This document shows positions 36,101 to 48,237 of a stretch of 64,000 bases of DNA, piece by piece. The stretch lies in contig JACKQL020000025.1 in NCBI GenBank assembly GCA_018296165.2, positions 372,001-436,000 on the forward strand. Direction: 5' to 3'. This stretch comes from Termitomyces sp. T153. Lineage: Eukaryota; Basidiomycota; Agaricomycetes; Agaricales; Lyophyllaceae. How positions within the stretch are numbered: the stretch's first letter is position 1; each line of letters starts with the position of its first letter. The translations under genes were made by a program, and so were the position numbers. The notes beneath the pieces are model-generated. The model made no database searches and was not told the origin of the DNA. It was given only the letters and a program-made list of their open reading frames with translations.

Positions 36101-36821
36101 ATTTTCTGGTAGGTTTCTTGCTGTGCAAAGTTGGAAGTCTGATATGAATTTCTATATAGCATACACCATCGACGACGGCAAGGGGGGAAAGGTGCACGTC
36201 AATGTAAGCATGTTCATTGTCAGTTGGTGACTTGTGATGTGATCTGACAAGAATCCGCATTCACAGGGGAACCTGTAAGTAGAATCTGTCATTGTGTGGG
36301 TCAATAAATTGACCATTTTGCTCAGAACTTCAGGAGAGAATATCGGAGATACTGGGCTTATCCAAGCCTATCGTGCCTGGAAGGCTCAATACGACTCGTC
36401 TTTACAGGCTGGTCATGAATTCCTTCTCCCGGGGTTACCATATACCAGGTTTGTACATACCTTTGAGAGGTGCAAACATGATCTGACCATTGTGAGTAGA
36501 GAGCAACTCTTTTTCATATCTTTCGCCCGCGTATGGGCTAGAGCAATGAAAACAGCAGCAGCTGTAAGCGTCTGAGCTCTGAATGATTTCGATGCCTTGG
36601 TATCTAACAATTCTTAGCTACAACGTATCCGCACCGACCCTCATTCACCCACTCGATTCCGGGTGGATGGTACTGTTTACAATATCCCAGAATTTGCTCA
36701 GGCATTCAATTGTTCGAAGAAAGCCAAGGTTTGTACTTGCCTTGAATTCAATAATCATGGCGTTGATTCAAATGGTCTTTAGTTGAACCCTCCCGCCGAA
36801 GCTCAATGCAGGTTTTGGTAA
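33198..36821 (+). CDS. M13 (neprilysin/endothelin-converting-enzyme-like) metallopeptidase
   Basis: A type II membrane zinc endopeptidase. The start MAERPPRPASDH opens a cytosolic tail (EAIAREPLTPLTK). It is followed by one membrane span (ILLVLALVLLLSTSVFIGLF) and a Thr/Ser-rich stalk (TTTAITTSTAISTQTTSITT), probably O-glycosylated. The ectodomain begins EICLTPQCILLSGSILSSLD and DPCEKFYDFASGGWLRAHPL, as in other M13 enzymes. Further on are a Trp/Pro/Asp stretch (WPPWPWPPWDEDDDDKGGDK) and YFDPPANEIVFPAGILQPP. The zinc site HELTH is completed across an intron: VAAHELTHAFDSAGRLYNQD. The third ligand is Glu in GENIGDTGLIQAY. FARVWARAMKTAA and the terminal CRFW (the family CxxW end) complete it. 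About twelve introns occur. GENIGDTG replaces the common GENIADNGG. Its last exons are duplicated at 37978-38318. It probably acts extracellularly or on the endomembrane lumen side. Confidence 0.93.
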
Positions 36822-36894
36822 TTCTGATTAATTTTGGGCCTTGTGCTGTTGATTCCATTGTATATAAACGCAAATGAGAACTCTATAGAACAGT

Positions 36895-37891
36895 TCAACT
36901 ACAGTGCATAAGATTGGAGGGGCTAGATTGGACTTGGTCTGTCAAGGGAGGAACACCAGTCCGAGACGACGGGCGATCAATTGAAGGTGCAAGGAAGGAA
37001 GAAGTACCGGTCATATTGAGCGCGCTTTCCGAGCGGGGGTCATCCAGACTGATAAATTGTTCCTCGCGAATCAGGAATAACATTTCAGAGCAAAATACTG
37101 GAGGAAAAGGATGAATGAGATGAGCAGAATAAAATTCAATACCACCAAGCTCAGATTACAGCCTTGACGAGGTAATGCAGTCGCGGACAGGTGATTCGCC
37201 AACGGGTGATACATAGAAAAAATCTGCAAAAAGCGAGGAAACGGAGGAGGGTGACGTTGGGTAAGAATGGACGGACGATCCCCGAGTTAGATGAAATAGA
37301 GACAATGGAAAATTTGAGTGGGCTTGCGCGACCACATTCGAGTAATTCTAGAGGGACTTTATCGGACTCGACACCATGGCACAGAAGCCAATATTCCCAG
37401 TTAAATTTGATTCAGATGTTCTGGAAGAAAGCCCTGGAGTGAATGCATGCAGTGGTCTGGAGTGCATGGGAGATGGAGATCTCGACCTGGGTTGAGGAAA
37501 CGGCCGTCATTGAGAATGAGTAGGCGCTGGTGCTGTTTCAAGCTGCTGAGGACCTACCCATGGAGCAAAATGAGCCTGTTTCATATGATTTGGAGCATTC
37601 ATACTGAGCTAGAGGCTGCTGTGGGATAATGCACAGTCGACGGCCGTTGCAACTGTCCAGGGAAAGCTCTCTGCGGCTGAAGAGAGTAACCAGAATGTGC
37701 GGCTTGTTGCTGCAAGATCTGTAACCTTTGCTGAACCAAAAGGCAGAGTTTGTTGTTAATATTGGGCTCGAGCTTGAATAGATACCAGTCGCTTCTGGAT
37801 CTGCGGATAGACTTGCTATTGTAGTGACGGCGCACCAAGCTGTTGGTTATATGTCCTGAGGTTGGTAATACTGAAGGTGGTTATGAGCCAT
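36895..37891 (-). pseudogene. Decayed Gln/Pro/Ser-rich gene
   Basis: A minus-strand reading frame that looks protein-like but is broken. It opens MAHNHLQYYQPQD, shifts frame to YNQQLGAPSLQ, then hits a TAG. QVYPQIQKRL follows, and a well-formed intron (GTATCT...GTTCAG) joins QRLQILQQQAAHSGYSLQPQ and RAFPGQLQRPSTVHYP. The next piece, NHMKQAHFAPWVGPQQLETA, PAPTHSQ, ends in a TGA. The frame resumes directly as RPFPQPRSRSPSPMHSRPLH and FTPGLSSRTSESNLTGN up to a TAG, then NYSNVVAQAHSNFPLSLFHL. A further piece (36895-37083) reads FISLDDPRSESALNMTGTSS. At least one frameshift and three nonsense codons are present; at least two of the nonsense codons fit C-to-T changes (CAG to TAG, CGA to TGA). The low-complexity Gln/Pro/Ser composition suggests a former regulatory protein. 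The family is unknown. Confidence 0.6.
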
Positions 37892-37977
37892 TGACATCCA
37901 CTCGCAGCGAACGAAGATCGAAAACGCGATCGCCCCAATCGATCACGTGACGGAAGCAGACCTCATGGATGTATCAT

Positions 37978-38318
37978 TCAATAAATTCTTTCTCCCGGGT
38001 TCCTGTTACCAAGATTCGAACATACATTCGAGTGAGAGGTGCAAAACGTGATCTGACCATTGCGAATATGAAGCAGCTGTTTTTCATACGCAGTGTATGG
38101 GCTAGAACAATGAAAACAGCAGTAGCTGTGAGCCTCTAACAATGTATCCGCACCAACCTCGTTCACCTTCTCGTGTTTACAACATCGCCATTTCTCGGGA
38201 GATCCAATTGCTCCTAGATTTTATTGATTGGTCTACAGGTTTTTGGTAACTCATCTGATTGATTTTGGGCCTTGTGCTGTTAATTCCATTATTTAAACGC
38301 AAATGATAAATTTTTGGT
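37978..38318 (+). pseudogene. Duplicated 3'-end fragment of the M13 peptidase gene
   Basis: This segment repeats bases 36420-36880 of the upstream M13 gene, at lower identity and with deletions. Matching words include CTTCTCCCGGG, gagaggtgcaaa, tgatctgaccattg, gtatgggctaga, caatgaaaacagcag, gtatccgcacc, ggttttggtaa and the 3' flank gattttgggccttgtgctgtt. The copy has lost a piece around the FRVDGTVYN codons and cannot encode the protein end. Homology runs almost to the HIS3 stop at 38319, as the original ran to about 36885. The fragment is therefore part of a segmental duplication enclosing the decayed gene at 36895-37891. Confidence 0.85.
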
Positions 38319-39144
38319 TTATAGAACACCCTTAGTACTTGGTACATCATTGCCTCCTGTTCGCTCAATGGCCTGCCTTATAGCAAGGGCTAAAGCTTTG
38401 AACGCAGACTCAGCGCTGACAAAAATTTCAGTTCAAAAAACTAAGAGCAAAGCAAGGGCTTACCGATGATGGTCGTTCTCTCCCCGCAAAACGTCGACGT
38501 GCAATGTTGTACCCGACGCCATAGCGAATGAATAAAAGATATGGGGAATCATTTCAGTCGACAAATCACCGATCTTTTCCCTCTTGAGGCCAAGATCTGT
38601 GACGCAGTATGGACGTGAACATATGTCTATCACGGCCCGAGAGAGCGCCTTGGACGTGGCTCAGACGGTTTCATGGAGAACTCAAAGAGACACATACTTC
38701 GTCCAGTGGAGCAAAGCCTGTACCGTATCGACGGATGCCGCGAACTTCGCCGAGTGCTCGTTTAAAGGCGGTTCCTAGTGCGATCGCGCTATCCTGTGCT
38801 CCACAATAGGCACAAAGTAGGCCGTCAAATACAAATAGTGCTCATCTGCAGTGTGATGGTCGTCTATCCATAGATCGCCCTTGCATTTCATCGTCAGAGA
38901 CATTCCACCATGCTTTGCAAGCGCGGTGTACATCTTTGAAGACAAATTGAATTAATGAAAGGAGATTAGAGAGAGAGGGACGAACATGGTCGAGAAAGCC
39001 GATGCCAGTGGAGACGTCGATGATCTGGGCATTGTTGGAGGCCGGGGTGCAGTCGAGGTCGATGTGGACGTCGATCTGAGTCTCGCTGGTGGTGCGGGAG
39101 ATGAAGGCCTGGCGTGGAGACATGGGAGTCGGAGAAACAGACAT
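38319..39144 (-). CDS. HIS3: Imidazoleglycerol-phosphate dehydratase
   Basis: Sixth step of histidine biosynthesis: dehydration of imidazole glycerol phosphate to imidazole acetol phosphate, using Mn. The start [20 protein letters not shown] leads into [18 protein letters not shown] and STGIGFLDH, the conserved metal-site loop. Exon 2 gives [20 protein letters not shown] and [16 protein letters not shown] with the DDHHTxED metal motif, then [20 protein letters not shown] and [18 protein letters not shown]. Later exons give [39 protein letters not shown] (second DHH motif), [19 protein letters not shown] and [10 protein letters not shown]. All metal motifs are present, so it should be active. 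An internal ATG at 39123 is an alternative start. It is head-to-head with MSS51, with only 13 bp between the start codons. Confidence 0.96.
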
Positions 39145-39157
39145 CAACAAAAAAAAT
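39145..39157. promoter_or_regulatory. 13-bp gap between divergent HIS3 and MSS51 start codons
   Basis: The two divergent ATGs are separated by an A-rich 13-bp spacer (caacaaaaaaaat). Any shared promoter must overlap the coding regions, or the transcripts must begin inside each other's 5' coding sequence. Even with the inner HIS3 ATG (39123) the gap is only 34 bp. The A-run could be part of a poly(dA:dT) promoter element. Confidence 0.6.
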
Positions 39158-40799
39158 ATGGCCTCTTCGCTGCGGGCCACGACGCGTCTCGTGCGTTTTG
39201 TCGCTCCGTCGCACACGCGCCACATTTTCTCTTTTTTCCGCAGAAATAAGCCCCCGCAGGACACAGACTCGCTTTTCCACAAGTTCTCCGCCTCCCCCCA
39301 TCCCGCCCTCCGCGCACGCAGCAAGGCCATCCAGCAGCTTGCTCCCTGTCCCGTCTGTGCTGCTGATCACGACCACGTCCATGCACACACAAAGGCCCAG
39401 CCTCGGGCAGTCAATTTCGAGTGCCCCGACTGCGGCTGGCCAACGCATTGTTCAGAGGAACACCATGCGCAAGACCAGGAGCACCACAAGTACTGCTCGC
39501 GTCTTCGCGAGGTCAACGAGGACGAACACGATTTAAGGAGCGGAAGACATCTTCGAGAATTTGAACTCCCTGGTTCGCCCCATTTCTGCGGTCCATCTTG
39601 CTCTCTTGGCTCAATACTGCCTGACAGGACCTCAGGGATACGAGGAAGCCATCTCTTTTGCAAATTGGGATGTGTTCTGGTACACTCGCGGATTTCCTTC
39701 AATGGACACGGAGCGTTCCAGGCGCCATGCCAGTAAACTCTTGTCGTTCCCGATCACCATTGGCAGCACTATCCACCAGCACAGTGGATTGACGCTGAGC
39801 AACCAACGTCTGACACCAGAGGGAAGTCGGTCATTAGCAGGCATGCCCTTGTTCTCCGTCATCGCTTGCCATTCCCGCTAACATCCTCTTTCTTCAGCTC
39901 TAAGGTCGACCCTACATGTGGCGCCCGGTGCCCCCGAAACTGCAGAAGCTGCAGTAGGAAAACCACAAGTGCGCGTATTCATTCTCGGTGCCAGAGCCGA
40001 GTCGTCTCTCCCTCCCCATGTCTGGGAGCAACTGACCATGTTGTTCCCATCTGCCCATCTGCATCTATTCTTTATTGGGCCCCAAGTTTCGTTGCCCAAG
40101 CCACCCGCTCCTGCACCGTCCACGAACACGCAAAATCCTGCTTCGGTCAACTCTGGCCCGTCAGAATCGTCATCTCAGGCAACAGAAAACTCATCTACAG
40201 AGGTTACAGAAAAGAAGTCAGATTATCTACCCAACGTCTATCAGCCTCCCACTCCCGCGCCCATAGAGCGTCTAAAGCGGACCCGTTCCTCCATCGAACG
40301 TTATGGAGTCCCATCATACACCGTTCCCTACACACCGGAATTAACCATCACCGGATTGCAGGCAAACTATGCCGACGTTCATGCCCAATTTCAACATACC
40401 CTAGACCCCTACAGTGACCTATTCTTCATGTTCTGCCCTGGGTTCGGTTTCCCGTCGCCAGAATCGGTTTCCGAAGAGACAGGCGAGCCTCTACTGCAAA
40501 TCTCGTCTCCTACAGAATGGGGCCCTGTGATGCCGATGCTCTTAGCTTCCAAGTGCCCAATCTTCGTTACAGGCTTTTCTCCAACTGACGTAGAGCGGGA
40601 TGTGCGTTCGCTGTCAACCGCGCCTGAGGTGGCGGGCGAATTTGAGTGGGTTATTACGCCTGGTCCAAACGCTTTCGGTAGCGAAAAATGGGAAGTCGCC
40701 GACTTCGATCCACGCGTAATGGTCAAAGCAAACTGGGGTATCTGGGGCATCAGGGGGAAAAGTAGGGATATTCAAGAGAAGAGTTATAGCTTCTGGTAA
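39158..40799 (+). CDS. MSS51: MSS51-like mitochondrial translation regulator
   Basis: The homologue of yeast Mss51, which activates translation of mitochondrial COX1 mRNA and couples it to cytochrome oxidase assembly. The start MASSLRATTRLVRFVAPSHT is an Arg-rich mitochondrial presequence. The N-terminal half carries a MYND-like zinc finger: APCPVCAADHDHVHAHTKAQ, VNFECPDCGWPTHCSEEHH, EHHKYCSRLREVNEDEHDL. After a 56-nt intron (GTTCGC...CTGACAG) come PQGYEEAISFANWDVFWYTR, GFPSMDTERSRRHASKLLSF and TIGSTIHQHSGLTLSNQRLT. The next exon has VRVFILGARAESSLPPHVWE, QLTMLFPSAHLHLFFIGPQV, and the C-terminal block FFMFCPGFGFPSPES, KCPIFVTGFSPTDVERDVRS, ITPGPNAFGSEKWEVADFDP. It ends QEKSYSFW. Two introns are inferred. 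The start is chosen for the presequence. It is convergent with GLT1, 170 bp away. Confidence 0.93.
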
Positions 40800-40968
40800 A
40801 CCCATTCAAGTATTAAAACATCAATATAATGAACAATCGTAATTCGATCATAATTGTGTCTTATGCTAGTTGACTAACAGTTGGTGTGATAATAGCAATA
40901 GATTACATTGACAAGTAAAATATCCCGATGATGACGATCCGATGTCCCATTGCGATATGTAGATAATT

Positions 40969-43900
40969 TTAAATTTCATCCTCAGAGTCAATGACTCGTG
41001 CAGGAAGCGTGGAAGGTGGAGGAATGAAGTTCTGCGACTTCAGTCAGTACGAGTACGACAGGCCATTAGTCTTAAAATACTTGATACTCACGCGTGCCTT
41101 GATTCCTCCAGCCCTGGGCAATCGGGTGGAACCATCACTGAGCCAACCATCAACCTCAGCAGCAGCAGCACGTCCCTCGCTATTTAGAATAGGGTCAGCA
41201 CTGCTCAAAGACTCAAAGCGAGAGGCGCCGTACTGGATGCCCCACACGATCAAAGACTGTCCGCGGCGACAGTCTCCTGCAGCGAAGACACCTTCTACGC
41301 TGGTAGAGTATTGCTAGAAGTTTTCAACATCATTGTGAGGACAAAAACGAGAAAAGCACAAAGTATACCTTGTGAGAAGTCTGAATATTTGACCTGGCAT
41401 CTTGCTTAACGTCCAAAGCCTTGATGAGATCAGCCTGAGGTCCGAGGAAACCAAGCGCAAGGAACACGAGTTGTGCCGGGAAGAATTTCTCTGATCCAGG
41501 AACTTCCTCCATTTTCCATCGTCCGCCGCTATCTTTGGTCCACTCAACACGGACTATTTGATAGAACCTTCAGTGAGGACTGACACAGAAATATGACATG
41601 GACAGACCTGTGTTAAGTCCTTTGAGATTTCCAGCTTCATCAATAACGAATTCCTTGGTCGAGATACAATACTCTCTCGGGTCTAAGAAACTGGTTTAAG
41701 ATGCAAGACTCTGCAAATGCGCGTAAAACACACCGTTGCCAAAGTGAGCAGCCACCTCTGTGTGACCGTAGTCGGTACGGAAGATCCTGTTTCAAGGGTT
41801 GGCTAGTAATCAAATCGATGAGCACGCGGACTTACCTGGGCCATTGCGGCCAAGGATTGTCTCTACCTCTAGACACCGGAGGTTTAGGAAGAAGCTCAAA
41901 GTTGGTCACAGAATTGGCTCCATGGCGCATTGCGGTACCGATACAATCATTTCCAGTATCTCCACCACCAATCACGATGACATCTTTGCCCTTGGCATTG
42001 ATGTAGCTGCCATCTTCAAGGTTAGAATCGAGAAGTGATTGGGTGTTGAGCTGTAATGGGCGAGTTCAAAATTCAAAACAACAGAGACAATCAAGTAGTA
42101 CGGACCTGCAGATACTCCATAGCAAAGTGAATACCATCGACCTCGCGGCCGGGAATCCTAAGGTCGCGCGGCCATGTAGCGCCAGTGCAAAGGACAACGG
42201 CATCATTATCGGCACGGAGTTGCGCAGCGTCGATGTCCACTCCAACTTTAGTATTTGGGACGAATGTCTTACGTTTGATCAGATAGTAGAAGAGAAACAT
42301 GTCAGTAGTGTACTCACGATACCCTCCGCAGTCATCAAATCAAGACGGCGCTGAACGACGGCTTTGTCGAGCTTCATGCTATGGAAGAGGTTTTAGCAAC
42401 ATATCTAGAGAATTGGTGGGTGTACACTTACTTGGGAATGCCATACATCAAGAGACCACCCATACGATCGTTTCGATCATAGACGGTAACATGATGGCCG
42501 GCCTTGTTGAGCTGGTCAGCGCAAGCTAAACCTGCAGGTCCAGATCCAATGATCGCAATCTTCTTTCCGGTCCTGAAGGATGGCGGATTTGGTGTCATCC
42601 AGCCCATTTCGAAACCCTAGATAACAATCAAGTCAGAGAAGGATAGACTAGAAGGTAGATGTACACCAACCTTATCAATAATAGCACATTCGATGCTTTT
42701 GATTCCTACAGGTTGTTCGTTGATACCTAATACACATGCGCCTTCACACGGAGCAGGACAAACACGACCAGTGAACTCTGGGAAGTTATTTGTGAGAAGG
42801 AGTCGATGAAGAGCGTCTTTCCATTGCTCCTTGAAGACAAGATCGTTCCATTGTGGGATGACGTTCGAGATGGGACATCCGGAATCAGACTGACAGAAAG
42901 GCACACCACAGTCCATGCAACGGGCGGACTGATACTTGAGCTCGCTCTCGGTAAGACGAGTGGAAATTTCTTTCCAGTCCTTGACCCGCTTGCGGGGCGG
43001 GCGGTACGCTTCTCCGAGCCTCTTGTACTTCATAAATCCACGTGTCTTGTCGAGTTTGTGAAGTCGCTGTTTTGTTGTCGAATCGTCCACCAGAGAGTCT
43101 TCAAGATCGACCACGGAAGGTTCACTACGAGGCTTGGAGACAGGGGCAGGAGCCACAGGAGTTTTAGGTAAAAGGATATCTTCGAGGCCTTCAGAGGCGA
43201 GATCGACTTGACTAGCAGTCCGAGATGGAACCAAATCGATGACACTAAGGCGAATCTTTTCCTCCTTCTCGCGAGCCTTCTGCTCCTCGAGAACCCGCTT
43301 GTAATCAAGAGGCATAACGCGAACGAACAACGGGAGGAGATGATGGAAGTCATGAAGAACACGGTCAGCAACTTCGGAGCCGGTGTAGTGACGATGATCC
43401 TCAATGAGGCTGCGAAGGTCAGCGATTTCGCGAGGGTCGGTGACTTTGCCGAGCTCCACCATCTCCATGTTGACCTTTGATGCGAACGTGTGGGCTGTAT
43501 CGAGCACATAGGCAATGCCGCCGCTCATACCCGCAGCGAAATTGCGGCCGGTAACACCAAGAACAACGACACGACCACCTGTCATGTATTCACATCCATG
43601 GTCACCAGTGCCCTCTACAACAGCGTTAGCACCTGAGTTTCGAACTGCAAAACGCTCGGCGGCAACGCCACGAATGAATGCTTCTCCGGACGTCGCACCG
43701 TAAAGGCAAACATTACCAATGATGATATTCTCTTCAGCCTTGAATTGAGACTGTTTGGGTGGATAAACGATAAGACGGCCACCAGAGAGGCCCTTGCCAA
43801 CGTAGTCGTTTGCATCTCCCTCGAGTTCAATGGTTATGCCGGGAGCAAGGAATGCACCACAAGATTGTCCTGCAGATCCTCTCATTCTGATATGAATCGT

Positions 43901-46900
43901 GTCCTTGGGTAGACCCTCCTCTCCATAGAGTTTGGAGACTTTGTATGAAAGAGAAGTACCCAGTGCACGGTCGGTGTTTGTCACTTCACATTCGATGTGG
44001 ACTGGCAGACCCTTGGCCAATGCAGGCTCGGATTCGTCAATGAACTTGTTGTCGAGGCGGATATAGAGTTTGTGATCCTGCTGACGCACTCGGTAAGTCG
44101 CTGCACCAGGACGCATCTGCCATGCCGGTTTCAGGATAGCCGAAAGATCAAGATGGGCTGTCTTCTTGGTACGGAGCTTCTCATCGACCTTGAGCATGTC
44201 AGCCCGGCCAACCATCTCATTGATAGTACGGAAGCCAAGCTTTGCCATGTATCCACGAAGTTCCTCAGCAAGGTAATAGAAGAAGTTGATGACCTGCTCT
44301 GGCTGACCGGCGAACTTGGCACGCAGCTGAGGATCCTGCGTGGCGATACCAACTGGACATGTGTTCACTAGAAAAAGAGTCGATCAGTGATGTGATGTAA
44401 ATATGGAAGACGTAATGGCTCACGATGACATTTGCGCATCATGATACAGCCCATAGCGATGAGGGGGGTTGTAGCAAAGCCCCATTCCTCTGCTCCGAGC
44501 AAGCAAGCAATAGCAATGTCACGCCCAGTTCGAATTTGGCCATCAGTTTGGACAGTAACACGGCCGCGAAGGTCGTTCAAAACGAGAGTCTGATGAGTTT
44601 CGGCAAGACCTAGTTCCCAAGGAAGACCAGCATATTTGATACCTGTCCAGCGAGAAGCACCAGTGCCGCCATCATGGCCCGAAATGAGAATATGATCAGC
44701 CTTGGCTTTCGCAACACCACTGGCAACGATACCAACACCAACTTCTGAAACCAGTTTCACAGAGACACGGGCCCGAGGATTAGAACACTTCAAGTCGTAG
44801 ATGAGCTGCTTCAGATCCTCGATAGAATAGATGTCGTGATGAGGTGGAGGGGAGATGAGACCGACACCCGCAGTAGAATGACGTGTACGAGCAATAGAAC
44901 CCGAGACCTTATGTCCAGGAAGTTCACCACCTTCTCCTGGCTTCGCACCTTGAGCCATTTTGATCTGGAGTTCGTCTGCGTCTGCAAGGTAATTTGCAGT
45001 CACTCCAAATCGACCTGACGCAACTTGCTTAATCGCCGATCGCATAGTATCGCCATTGCTCAGCACAAGCGATCGTTCCGCATCTTCACCTCCTTCACCG
45101 GTATTGGATTTCCCACCAAGGCGATTCATGGCCACTGCGAGCGTAGAATGAGCTTCCATGGAAATGGAGCCGTACGACATGGCACCGGTGACAAATCGCT
45201 GGACAATCTCATTCCACGGTTCGACTTGTTCGATCGGAATGGGAGTAGCGTTTTCATAGCGGAAGTCGAGAAGACCACGAAGCTGGACGCTCTTGCTCTG
45301 CTCATTAGCGTTACGAGAATATGCATCATATGCTGTTTGATTCCGCTCCCTCACAGCGTCCTGAAGATGAGCGATACCGGAAGGATCGTTGATATGAGCT
45401 TCACCTCCATCGCGCCAGTGGTATTCGCCAGATTCTGGCAAGCCGGGTGGGATAATGGTATCACGGGTCGGCCATCCTCGTTCGTGGAGTTCATAGGCGT
45501 CCATAGCAAGAAGGTCGAAGGTAGCTCCTTGTATACGGCTGGCGGTTCCAATGAAGCAACGTTCTACGACTGCGCTATGTAATCCCAGGATTTCGAAGAT
45601 TTGCGCGCCCTTATAGGATTGAAGCGTAGAAATACCCATCTTGGACATAACCTTGAGAATGCCGTTATCAACTGAGTGGCGGTAGTTCTCCATTAACTGA
45701 TCGACGCTCTTGCCGTTCTTGATCCTGCAAAGACGTAAATCATCCAGAAGAGAACATATGAGCATACGAGTCTTACAATCCATCTCGGCCCAACTTGTGA
45801 ATGGTCTCCATGACGAGCCAGGGGCAGACAGCGTCGGCACCGTAGCCAACGAGAACACAAAGATGATGAACTTCACGAGCCTCCGCTGTCTCGATCATCA
45901 ATGCAACTTTAGCCCGCTTCTTGTGCAAAGTCAGATGATGGTGGACACCGCCACAGGCAATGAGAGCAGAGAGAGGCACGCGGGAAGAGCTGACAGCGCG
46001 ATCGCTGAGGACGATAACCTTAATACCATCATCGATGGCTTGAGCGGCCTCGCTGCAAACCCTTTCAAGGGCAAGCTGGTACCCTGGAAGACCTTCAGAT
46101 TTCGGGAATGTGATGTCGATCGTTCGGGAAGGCCAGCCGATGTATGCTGATTTAAGGTTCTTCATAGCATTCATTTCTTCGATGGAAATGATGGGTGAGG
46201 GCAAGAGGATGCGATGACACTGCTCAGGCTTCATCTCCAGCAGGTTGCCCTCAGGTCCAACATACGCCTCGAGGGACATGACGATGCTTTCTCGGATAGG
46301 ATCAATAGGGGGGTTTGTGACTTGAGCGAACAGTTGACGGAAGTAGTCGTAGATGATGCGGGGTTGTACTGCCATCGCGGCAAGTGGGGCATCGTTGCCC
46401 ATAGATCCAAGAGCCTCTTTGCCATCCAGAACCATAGGGAGCACAAGAAGGTTCAACTGCTCCATGGTATATCCGAATGCGAGCAATTTGGGATCAGCCT
46501 CCAGTGAGTAGCCATCAAGGACAGGCTCGAGGCGGACATTGCTGCGTACGACGCGTTTGAGAATATTGGGAACATGAAGGACGTGGGTCTCAACCCATGA
46601 CGCAAAGTTTTGCTTCGCTGCTGTGGTGCGCTTCAATTCCTTGTCATCGACGATCCTGCCCTCGAGCGTGTCAACGAGAAGCATGCGACCGGGTTTTAGA
46701 CGGCCTTTTTGGATGACTTTTTCTGGCGGGAGGTACACGGCTCCTACTTCAGACGCACAGACCATAATGTCTTCGTTGGTAACAATGAAGCGGCAGGGTC
46801 GAAGGCCGTTTCTATCCAGATTGGCACCGCAATAACGACCGTCGCTGAACGTGAAAAGGGCAGGGCCGTCCCAGGGTTCTTGCAAGCATGCAGCCCAATT

Positions 46901-48159
46901 ATAGAAAGCCTTCTTCTCCGGCTCCATATTTTCATTTCCTTGCCACGCTTCGGGAATCAGCATCATAACAGCTTCGGGAAGCGTGACGACGCCATTGACG
47001 ACGAGAAGCTCGAGAACGTTGTCGAAAGCAGCAGAATCGGAGCCACCGGTTTCGATGATGGGATAGAGTTGATCAAGATGATCGCCGAAATGTTGTGACG
47101 AAAGAACACCTTCACGGGCGCGCATCCAATTCTTATTACCACGGACAGTGTTGATCTCACCTATTCTTTATCTGAGATGTAAACTGAACACAGAGAAATC
47201 AGACGGACCGTTGTGTGCAGCGAGTCTCATGGGCTGAGCTCTGTCCCAGCTGGGGAAAGTGTTCGTAGAGAAGCGTGAATGTACCAGGGTGAAGTGTGAT
47301 TGATACAAGACATGATTGAGGTCATGATAATAGTTGTAGACTTGGGGAGGAGACAACTGTCCCTTATATACTATGTTCTTGGGAGATAATGAACATATAT
47401 AAAATCCTTTGGCAAGCGTGCTTTTACGAATTAATCAATTCAATGTCAACATTTGCTCAACATCATAGAAACAAGAAAGACAAACATGCTGTGAGTTGCG
47501 TGCTTGCGGAGAACATAGAGTTGACGTTCAAAATGCTTAGCATCAAAGGTACCACCTTGGCTTACGTTACCGTCGCCGTAATGTGCACGGAGGACGACGA
47601 AGGGTTGCAGAATGATAGGCTCCTTGCTACTGGCGGCTGGACCGAGTATAGTTCCATCTGTGGGGACTTCACGCCAGCCAAGAACGCGTAGATCGAGGTC
47701 AAGGGCAATTTTTGTGAAGACTGCTTGGTAGCTCTGAAGCTGAACCGGGTCGTTGGCTTTAAAAAAAACATTACCGACTGCATACTCTCCCGGCTCAGGA
47801 AGGGTGCAACCGATGTCTCTCTCAGCCTCGCGCTTGAAAAATTGATGAGGGATGGCAGTCATAACTCCCGCGCCATCACCATCACGGCTGTCGGCGCCGG
47901 TAGCGCCTCTGTGAGTCATGGCACATAGAAGTTGGCGAGCGTCGGAGACGATCTTGTGACTGGGCTTGCCCTTGATATGACATATGAAACCGACACCGCA
48001 AGAGTCTTTTTCGTTCTCATTGAGGTACAGACCTTGGTTGGCGGGAAGGGAAGCGTCGAAAGAGGACAGATCACGTTCTACAGCATTGAAGCCACTGATA
48101 TTTTCAGGAGTAGCGAACTCGTTAACAAGAGGCAGGTCAGAGAGGCCAGAGGTGGCCAT
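40969..48159 (-). CDS. GLT1: NADH-dependent glutamate synthase (GOGAT), fused large and small domains
   Basis: The largest gene in the window, over 2,100 codons. It converts glutamine plus 2-oxoglutarate to two glutamates. The start [20 protein letters not shown] precedes a propeptide; Cys54 in [16 protein letters not shown] is the class II amidotransferase nucleophile exposed on maturation. [20 protein letters not shown] and RNGLRPCRF follow. The synthase domain includes [39 protein letters not shown] FMN-site sequence, [14 protein letters not shown], and the iron-sulfur loop [20 protein letters not shown]. The GXGXG domain has [15 protein letters not shown] and [20 protein letters not shown]. 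The fused small subunit has [31 protein letters not shown] and [13 protein letters not shown] for Fe4S4 clusters, then FAD/NAD Rossmann motifs. It ends [10 protein letters not shown]. About twenty short introns are likely. The start is the first in-frame ATG. It is tandem with LST8, a TORC1 subunit that senses nitrogen. Confidence 0.96.
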
Positions 48160-48237
48160 AGACAACTGTGATGAAGAAGGGATCAAAAGGGAGATAATGT
48201 GGTCGACGCTTATCTTGTCTTGTGTCGGACTCAAGGT

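Noticed and set aside
44368..44425. Possible frameshift splitting GLT1 into two ORFs
   Set aside because: It is a normal intron: GTGAGCC...TTTCTAG joins MRKCH to [11 protein letters not shown], restoring the conserved iron-sulfur loop.
47446..48234. GLT1 starting upstream at 48234
   Set aside because: That codon is TTG, not ATG. The first in-frame ATG is at 48159 and fits the expected propeptide length before Cys54.
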